This document shows, piece after piece, positions 58,617 through 64,000 of a DNA stretch of 64,000 nucleotides (position 1 is its first letter; each line of letters starts with the position of its first letter). Both the position numbers and the translations under genes were made by a program. The notes beneath the pieces were generated by a model. The model saw only the letters and a program-made list of their open reading frames with translations, was not told the DNA's origin and searched no databases. Source of the DNA: CAYFQV01 sp964654185 (GTDB lineage: Bacteria; Spirochaetota; Spirochaetia; DSM-27196; PWMO01); assembly GCA_964654185.1 (NCBI GenBank), contig CAZZIE010000006.1, positions 1-64,000 of the forward strand, in the 5' to 3' direction.

Positions 58617-58799
58617 GGCTTACGGTAGCATGCCCGCACACGCCTGAAAAAGCCGCATCCCGGCGCTGCGGTGCGGCGTGAAATGCGTGGCAGGACTCAT
58701 CGATTTCTAATATAACCGGTGTGGGTTCCGTGTATACTCCGGGTCGATACCCATGAACGGCGGCGGGTCACCCGCCGCAGCCGGACGGGAGGGAAGCTT

Positions 58800-60119
58800 G
58801 TGGCACAGCAAACCGAGGATGCCGGGCGCGCACCGCGCCTGACGAAGGAAGAGCGGAGCTGGATTCTGTACGATGTCGCCAACTCCGCGTTCATTCTCAT
58901 TGTGGTAACGACGCTCATGCCCATCTTCTTCAAGGGCGTGGCGGCGGCGGACCTGCCGGGAAACCGGTCGACGGCGCTCTGGGGCTACACCAACTCGATC
59001 GCCTCGATCTTTCTGGCGGTCCTGGCGCCGATTCTGGGAAGCTTTGCCGACTACAAGGGGATGAAGAAACGCCTCTTCCTGCTCTTCTTCGGTCTGGGCG
59101 TGATCATGACCTTCCTCTTCACCACCATCGGGGAGGGTATGTGGCAGTACGGCATGCTCATTACCATCATCGGGCTGGTCGGATACTCCGGGGCGAACCT
59201 CTTCTACGACTCCTTCATTACCGATGTCACCACCGATGAGCGGATGGACCGCATCTCCACGCAGGGCTACGCCTGGGGGTACGTCGGCAGCATTGTGCCC
59301 TTTGCCATTGCCTTCGTGTTCATTCTCATGCCCGGTATCATCGGCGGCAGCCAGACTCTTGCCACCCGCCTGGCCTTCGTGATTACCGGCGTCTGGTGGT
59401 TCGCCTTCTCGATCCCGCTGATCCGGAACGTGCAGCAGAGCTACTTCGTCGAGCGGGAGCGTCATCCGATCCGCGGCGCTTTCCGGCGGCTCGGCAAGAC
59501 CTTCAGCCACATCCGGAGCTACCGGAATGCCTTCCTCTTTCTCATTGCGTACTTCTTCTACATTGACGGGGTCGGAACCATCATCAAGATGGCGACCTCC
59601 TACGGCACCGACATCGGTATGGGGCAGACGGAGCTGATTCTCGTGGTGCTGGCCATTCAGATCATCGCCTTCCCCTTCGCCCTCATCTACGGGACGCTGG
59701 CGAAGCGCTACAGCGCCAAGGCCATGCTCTTCGTGGGCATCTGCGTCTACGTGGTCGTCACGGTTCTCGGCTTCTTCCTGCCGGACTTCCAGGACCGCAC
59801 CTTCCAGCGCATCATGTTCTGGGCCATGGCCTTCCTGGTCGGCACCTCCCAGGGGGGCATCCAGGCGTTGAGCCGCTCCTTCTTCGGTACCCTCATTCCG
59901 AAGTCGCGCTCCGGCGAGTTCTACGGCTTCTACAACATCTTCGGGAAGTTCGCCGCCATCCTGGGTCCCTTCCTCCTGGGCATTGCCTCGGACATTACCG
60001 GGGAGTCCCGCTACGGCGTCCTGAGCATCGTGGTGCTCTTCGTCATCGGCGGCGTTGTGCTGGTCTTCGTGCACCGCAAGCCGGAACGCGTGGAAGACCC
60101 CGCGGTTACCGACGTGTAG
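58800..60119 (+). CDS. UMF1-family MFS permease (Atg22-like)
   Basis: Membrane transporter of 439 residues with about twelve hydrophobic helices. The opening WILYDVANSAFI is typical of the UMF1/Atg22-like branch of the major facilitator superfamily, some members of which export amino acids from vacuoles. The bacterial substrate is unknown. GTG 58800 is chosen because GGGAGGG lies about seven bases upstream; the frame extends to 58719 through the likely promoter (TATACT at 58733-58738). Confidence 0.88.
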   Translation: MAQQTEDAGRAPRLTKEERSWILYDVANSAFILIVVTTLMPIFFKGVAAADLPGNRSTALWGYTNSIASIFLAVLAPILGSFADYKGMKKRLFLLFFGLGVIMTFLFTTIGEGMWQYGMLITIIGLVGYSGANLFYDSFITDVTTDERMDRISTQGYAWGYVGSIVPFAIAFVFILMPGIIGGSQTLATRLAFVITGVWWFAFSIPLIRNVQQSYFVERERHPIRGAFRRLGKTFSHIRSYRNAFLFLIAYFFYIDGVGTIIKMATSYGTDIGMGQTELILVVLAIQIIAFPFALIYGTLAKRYSAKAMLFVGICVYVVVTVLGFFLPDFQDRTFQRIMFWAMAFLVGTSQGGIQALSRSFFGTLIPKSRSGEFYGFYNIFGKFAAILGPFLLGIASDITGESRYGVLSIVVLFVIGGVVLVFVHRKPERVEDPAVTDV

Positions 60120-60122
60120 GCC

Positions 60123-60240
60123 GGGCCGGCGCGCCGGGGCGGGCGGCGCAAAAGCGCGCGCACCAGGGCCGGTCGTGCAGGGGCGGAGGCGTCCCCCGCG
60201 TCGCCCAGGGGTCGGGGCCGGCGCGCCGGGGCGGGCGGCG
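60123..60240. repeat. Direct repeat pair of 26 bp in a GC-rich gap
   Basis: Identical 26-bp copies at 60123-60148 and 60215-60240, each containing the palindrome GGCGCGCC, in the 261-bp gap between the permease and kinase genes (60120-60380). The rest of the gap is very GC-rich, without a recognisable gene; a ribosome-binding site for the kinase lies at its end. Confidence 0.9.
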
Positions 60241-60380
60241 AGGGACAGCGGCGGCGGCACCCTCCCTGCCGCCGGCACCACCGCCGGAACAGGTCGTCAC
60301 GGTGTTTCTTGACCGGGGGGTTCGGCAGCCTCTACACTACCTTCGCATCTGTGCAGGTGCGCATCTTGGGAGGTGGCCCC

Positions 60381-61874
60381 ATGGACTACGCCATTGCCGT
60401 CTTCGACGTCGGCAAGACCAATAAGAAGCTCTTCATCTATGACGACTCCTTCCAGCAGCTCGATTCGGTGACCAAGCGCTTCGAGCCGATCGATGTGCGG
60501 GGTATCCGGGCGGAGCCGGTGGAGGACATGGAAGAGTGGCTCCTGGACGAGCTGAAGCGCTTTCACGTCCAGTACCCCATCAAGGTCATCTCCATTACCA
60601 CGCACGGTGCCGCCAGCGTCTGCGTCGGTGCCGACGGTACGCCGTCGGTTCCTGCGGTGGATTACACCTTCGATCCCGAAGACGACACCCGGGACGCCTT
60701 CTACGAGGAGATGGGCGATCCGGTGAAGCTCCAGCAGGAGACGGCGACCATTGAGGTCCAGCCCCTGGTGAATCCCGGGAAGGCGCTCTTCTTCCTGAAG
60801 CGCCGCTTTCCGGATGACTTCGCGAAGACGAAGCACGTCCTCTTCTATCCGCAGTACTTCGGCTTCCGACTCACCGGCGAGGTCGCCGCGGACTACACCT
60901 ACGTGGGTTGTCACACCTACCTCTGGAACTTCGACGCCTTTGAGTACTCCGCTGTCGCCGACAAGCTCGGGATTCGCGAGCTCCTGCCGACGGACATGAA
61001 GGAGCCCTGGGATGTCCTGGGGCCCATAACGGGGAGCGTAGCGGAGCGAACGGGACTGCCGAAGGACACCATTGTGACGGCGGGGATCCACGACTCGAAC
61101 GCCTCCCTCGTCCCGTACCTCCTCACGACGACGGAGGACTTCACCCTCAACTCCACGGGAACCTGGTGCGTCGCCATGCATCCGAGCGAAGCCGTCGCCT
61201 TCACCGAGGATGAGCTCGGCAAGTCGGTCTTCTACAACCTCTCGGCATTCGGAACTCCCGTGAAGACATCCATCCTGTCCGGCGGCCTGGAGTTCGAGAC
61301 GTATACATCGATCCTCCAGAAACTGAACAAGGTCGACTACTTCCCGGAGCTCAACATGGCGCTCTACCAGCGCGCCATCCGGCAGCGGTCGCACTTCATC
61401 TTCCCCAGCATTCTCAAAGGGACGGGACAGTTTCCCGACTCGACGCCCCGGGTCTACGAGGACGGAGAGATGTACTCCCTGGAGGAGATTCAGAAGGGCG
61501 AGCGCATTCCGAACTTCTTCTTCGACTATCCCGCGGCGTACGCGGTGTTGAATCTGTCACTGGCCATTCAGAGCAAGGTCGCCCTGGAGCGGGTCGGGGC
61601 GCGGGACGGACAGCGCATCTTCACCGAGGGGGGCTTCCGGAACAACCCGGACTACAACACTCTGATCTCCGCGGCATTTCCGGGAGCATCGATCGCGCTG
61701 AGCAACATGAGCGAGGCAACCTCCTACGGCGCGGCCATTATCGGCGCGACCGCCTATGAGAAGCGACCGCCGAAGGAGCTCGCCTCCCGCATCAATATAG
61801 ATGCCCACACCTTCCGCAACGCATCCTTCGATGGTTTGGACGCGTACATCGAGCGGTTCATGGAACTGCTCTAA
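60381..61874 (+). CDS. FGGY-family carbohydrate kinase
   Basis: Phosphorylates a sugar or polyol with ATP. The 497-residue protein has the two-domain actin-like fold signatures: AIAVFDVGKTNKK (phosphate loop 1), ITTHGAASVCV, GIHDSNASLVPY (catalytic Asp) and EGGFRNNPDYN near the end. The sequence is closest in pattern to rhamnulokinase/fuculokinase-type members, but the sugar cannot be assigned. ATG 60381 with GGGAGG seven bases upstream. hisA follows after 18 bases. Confidence 0.88.
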   Translation: MDYAIAVFDVGKTNKKLFIYDDSFQQLDSVTKRFEPIDVRGIRAEPVEDMEEWLLDELKRFHVQYPIKVISITTHGAASVCVGADGTPSVPAVDYTFDPEDDTRDAFYEEMGDPVKLQQETATIEVQPLVNPGKALFFLKRRFPDDFAKTKHVLFYPQYFGFRLTGEVAADYTYVGCHTYLWNFDAFEYSAVADKLGIRELLPTDMKEPWDVLGPITGSVAERTGLPKDTIVTAGIHDSNASLVPYLLTTTEDFTLNSTGTWCVAMHPSEAVAFTEDELGKSVFYNLSAFGTPVKTSILSGGLEFETYTSILQKLNKVDYFPELNMALYQRAIRQRSHFIFPSILKGTGQFPDSTPRVYEDGEMYSLEEIQKGERIPNFFFDYPAAYAVLNLSLAIQSKVALERVGARDGQRIFTEGGFRNNPDYNTLISAAFPGASIALSNMSEATSYGAAIIGATAYEKRPPKELASRINIDAHTFRNASFDGLDAYIERFMELL

Positions 61875-61892
61875 CACCACGGGAGCACATAC

Positions 61893-62636
61893 ATGACTGT
61901 CATACCGGCTATCGACATCCTTCAGGGGGAGTGCGTCCGCCTCTCGCAGGGCAAGTACGAAGAGGTCACCGTCTACGACGCCGACCCCGTCGCGGTTGCG
62001 CGCTCCTTCGCCAGGGCGGGAGCCACGCGCATCCACCTTGTGGACCTGGACGCCGCCCACGGCGATCCGGAACGCAACCATCGCGTCATTCGCAGGATCC
62101 GCAAGGCGGTCCCCGACGCCATCCTGGAGCTCGGCGGCGGCGTCCGTCGGGACGACGACATTGAGACCCTCCTCGACATGGGAATCGACCGCCTTGTCCT
62201 GGGCACCACCTTTGCCCGGCGCCCGGAGATGGTGCAGGGGTGGAGCGCCCACTACGGCAGCGTCTTCCTGGCAGGCATCGACGCCCGGGACGGGCACGTC
62301 TACGTCTCCGGCTGGGAGGAAGCCACCACCGTCGCCGCGGAGGACCTGGCGCGGCGCGCCCACGAGTACGGCGCCGCCGGCATCATCTACACAAACATCG
62401 CCCGGGACGGCATGCTCCAGGGCCCCGCCGTGGATGAAACCAACGCCATTGCGCAAACCGCCCGGCTCCCGGTCATCCTCTCCGGCGGCGTCCGCAGCCT
62501 GGAGGACGTCCGTCAGGTGGACGCCCGCAAAGCGCAGAACGTGGTCGGCGTGATTGTCGGCAAGGCGCTCTACGAGGGCCGCTTCGACCTGGAAGAGCTC
62601 TTCACCGAATACCCCGGCGAGCAGGGAGAGTGGTAA
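61893..62636 (+). CDS. hisA: ProFAR isomerase HisA
   Basis: Histidine pathway enzyme isomerising the phosphoribosyl-formimino intermediate to its phosphoribulosyl form. The 247-residue TIM barrel shows the catalytic Asp in VIPAIDILQGECVRL, the second Asp in LAGIDARDGHVYVSGW and phosphate-binding GGGVR and LSGGVRS loops. Its stop overlaps the hisE start (TAATG). Confidence 0.96.
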   Translation: MTVIPAIDILQGECVRLSQGKYEEVTVYDADPVAVARSFARAGATRIHLVDLDAAHGDPERNHRVIRRIRKAVPDAILELGGGVRRDDDIETLLDMGIDRLVLGTTFARRPEMVQGWSAHYGSVFLAGIDARDGHVYVSGWEEATTVAAEDLARRAHEYGAAGIIYTNIARDGMLQGPAVDETNAIAQTARLPVILSGGVRSLEDVRQVDARKAQNVVGVIVGKALYEGRFDLEELFTEYPGEQGEW

Positions 62637-63382
62637 TGGAACCAGATTCCGGGGCCGATGCCGACGGCCTGAACCGCGATGTCCTTCCCGTCGTCGTACA
62701 GGACCAGACCGGCGCGGTGGTCGCCGTTGCCGCCACCAACGACAAGGGCCACAAGAAGAGCATTGAGCGCGGCGAGCTCTGGATCGTCGACGAGCAGACC
62801 GGCCGCCTCCTCCCCCACCCCGGCCCGCTCCCCGTCACCGCCGTAACCAGGCAGGCCGGCTGGTACCTGGCCACCACGCCGGGCGGCGGGGATCCCCCCG
62901 GCGGGGACCGCGCCGGTACCGCGCAACCGAGCAGCGCCGGCGGCGAGACCGCGGCGAATGCGGATGCCCCCGGCGCGGGCGCGCAATCGAGGGGCGGCGC
63001 CGCGGGCGCGTCGATGTCGGCGCCCGGAGCGCAGGGCGGATACGGCACCGACGCGGCCGGCGACGCGCGAGCCGCCATCGGTTCGGCGGGTGCCGCGGGC
63101 GGCGGCCCGGATGTCTCCGTCCTGACCGACCTCTGGGCAACCATTCAGGAGCGCAACCGATCGCGGCCGGAGGGATCCTACACCACCCATCTCTTCACGC
63201 AGGGCGAAGAGAAGATCCGGAAGAAGACCGGCGAAGAGGCGGTGGAGCTTCTTTTAGCGCGGAGCACCGATGAGACGGTCCACGAGGCGGCGGATCTGAT
63301 CTACCACCTGCTGGTGCTGCTCGAATCCAGCGGGGTGGGAATTGATGCCCTGCTTGCGGAGCTGCGGCGCCGGGCGGGGTGA
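62636..63382 (+). CDS. hisE: Phosphoribosyl-ATP pyrophosphatase with relic HisI-like N-terminus
   Basis: The C-terminal 85 residues (about 160-248) are a canonical HisE helical domain (TGEEAVELLLA, EAADLIYHLLVLLE) that removes pyrophosphate from PR-ATP. The first 75 residues resemble the start of HisI (VVVQDQTGAVVAVAATND) but lack every Cys and the Asp cluster that bind metal in PR-AMP cyclohydrolase. Between them lies a Gly/Ala/Pro-rich linker of about 75 residues. So HisI activity is not expected here and a separate hisI would be needed. ATG 62636 overlaps the hisA stop. Confidence 0.88.
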   Translation: MEPDSGADADGLNRDVLPVVVQDQTGAVVAVAATNDKGHKKSIERGELWIVDEQTGRLLPHPGPLPVTAVTRQAGWYLATTPGGGDPPGGDRAGTAQPSSAGGETAANADAPGAGAQSRGGAAGASMSAPGAQGGYGTDAAGDARAAIGSAGAAGGGPDVSVLTDLWATIQERNRSRPEGSYTTHLFTQGEEKIRKKTGEEAVELLLARSTDETVHEAADLIYHLLVLLESSGVGIDALLAELRRRAG

Positions 63383-63418
63383 AGCTCCCGCGCGGCGGGC
63401 CGCCGCCCCATGGGAAGG

Positions 63419-64000
63419 TTACGGATGGCTCTGCGCCGTGCGCACCTTTTCCGCAATGCGCCCGCCCATCTCCGCAGTGGAGACCGCGGTTTCACTGGGT
63501 GCCGCGATGTCGCCGGTGCGGTAGCCCTCCTGAAGCGTCTCGGTCACGGCGTCCTCAAGGGCGTTGGCGGCGTCGGTGTGACCGAAACTGTGGCGCAGCA
63601 TGAGCGCGGCCGAAAGGATCTGGGCAATCGGGTTCGCGACACCCTTCTCAGCAATGTCCGGGGCGGACCCGCCGGCGGGCTCGTAGAGACCGAAGCGCCC
63701 GGCCCCGGCTCCGAAGGTGCCGCCACCACCTGAAGCGCCCATCGAGCCGCCCGCGGCCGAGCCGCCTGGAGCGCCGTCGCCACCGGAATCGGCCCCGGCG
63801 TTGCCGCCGGCCTCGCCCAGGGAGGCGCTGGCGAGCATGCCCAGGGAGCCCGCCAGGACCGCCGCCTCGTCGGAGAGGATGTCTCCGAACATGTTGCCGC
63901 AGAGGAGCACGTCGAAGCGGGCGGGATCCTTGATGAGCTGCATGGCGGCGTTGTCCACGTACATGTGGTCCAGCGTCACGTCCGGATACTCTTTCGCAAC
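63419..64000 (-). CDS. leuB: 3-isopropylmalate dehydrogenase, C-terminal part (5' truncated by the window)
   Basis: Leucine pathway enzyme that oxidises and decarboxylates 3-isopropylmalate. The frame is open to the window edge. Visible parts are YVDNAAMQLIKDPARFDV, NMFGDILSDEAAVLAGSLGM (metal-binding Asp residues) and the cofactor loop EPAGGSAPDIA. Between ASASLGE and GLYEPAGG, where relatives have a few residues, there are about 40 Gly/Ala/Ser-rich residues. It is convergent with hisE, with a 36-bp gap. Confidence 0.95.
   Translation of the reverse strand, partial: VAKEYPDVTLDHMYVDNAAMQLIKDPARFDVLLCGNMFGDILSDEAAVLAGSLGMLASASLGEAGGNAGADSGGDGAPGGSAAGGSMGASGGGGTFGAGAGRFGLYEPAGGSAPDIAEKGVANPIAQILSAALMLRHSFGHTDAANALEDAVTETLQEGYRTGDIAAPSETAVSTAEMGGRIAEKVRTAQSHP

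Noticed and set aside
57144..58628. Plus-strand open frame of 494 codons opposite DUF4954
   Set aside because: Antisense shadow; the minus strand has the conserved beta-helix protein.
58707..60281. Minus-strand open frame of 524 codons opposite the permease
   Set aside because: Antisense shadow in a GC-rich gene; the His/Glu/Asp-rich product resembles no protein, while the plus strand encodes a clear 12-helix permease.
63419..64000. LeuB cofactor loop EPAGGSAPDIA as a lost His
   Set aside because: From general knowledge, the form without His occurs in many bacterial LeuB proteins, so it is not a sign of decay; only the Gly-rich insertion is unusual.

Overview
The window is a gene-dense, GC-rich bacterial chromosome segment with 52 protein-coding genes and one doubtful small ORF. 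Both ends are cut inside genes (aspS at the left, leuB at the right). I found no rRNA, tRNA, CRISPR array, prophage or transposase. Gene content points to a high-GC, probably free-living member of the Spirochaetota. The reasons are a cyclophilin-FKBP fusion, a FapA/DUF342 plus ParA-type ATPase operon, MurA with Asp instead of Cys in its active site, a split three-gene transhydrogenase, a DUF4954 protein, a UMF1-type permease and several envelope proteins of spirochaete type. This assignment is inference from gene content; no rRNA is present to confirm it.

Layout. 1-3.4 kb (+): aspS end, serA, and a secreted dual-family peptidyl-prolyl isomerase. 3.4-9.0 kb (-): a degenerate class III cyclase fused to two 2TM modules, then a GH38 alpha-mannosidase. 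9.2-10.6 kb (+): radA. 10.7-16.4 kb (-): a coupled TPR lipoprotein-DHH phosphoesterase-TraB operon, then MATE and PfpI. 16.6-19.5 kb (+): pntAA-pntAB-pntB. 19.6-25.0 kb (-): GAF-HD-GYP protein, DUF1028 protein, and rpmB flanked by two PlsC-type acyltransferases. 25.1-31.0 kb: lnt and lgt (lipoprotein maturation) with an Hsp70-substrate-domain/OmpA fusion and a GT4 glycosyltransferase between them. 31.0-35.7 kb (-): membrane protein-ParA-FapA-lgt operon. 35.8-38.8 kb (+): ctpA-rsmE-wecG-like. 39-45 kb: FxsA, a sigma-54 activator without an HTH, an SDR, then STAS-Zn ribbon, YbjN, PspA and a pseudo-response regulator. 45.3-49.7 kb (+): a translationally overlapping four-gene envelope operon with two LptF/LptG-like 3+3 TM proteins, a DjlA-like J protein and a PAP2-fold protein lacking its nucleophilic His. 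49.7-58.6 kb: murA, a lipoprotein, lysC-thrC, an HD protein, a 163-bp inverted-repeat element and DUF4954. 58.8-64 kb: UMF1 permease, FGGY kinase, hisA, a HisE fused to a relic HisI-like domain, and leuB.

Three themes recur. Short tandem repeats (2-4 copies of 12-20 bp) sit at gene 3' ends, in convergent gaps and in protein linkers, where they build Gly/Ala/Pro-rich insertions into housekeeping enzymes. Several promoters have their -10 hexamer only 6-10 nt from the start codon, which predicts leaderless mRNAs. Several enzyme-fold proteins lack key catalytic residues (cyclase, PAP2, receiver domains, HisI-like domain, possibly the WecG-like protein). The most promising candidate for an undescribed system is the 45.3-49.7 kb operon.
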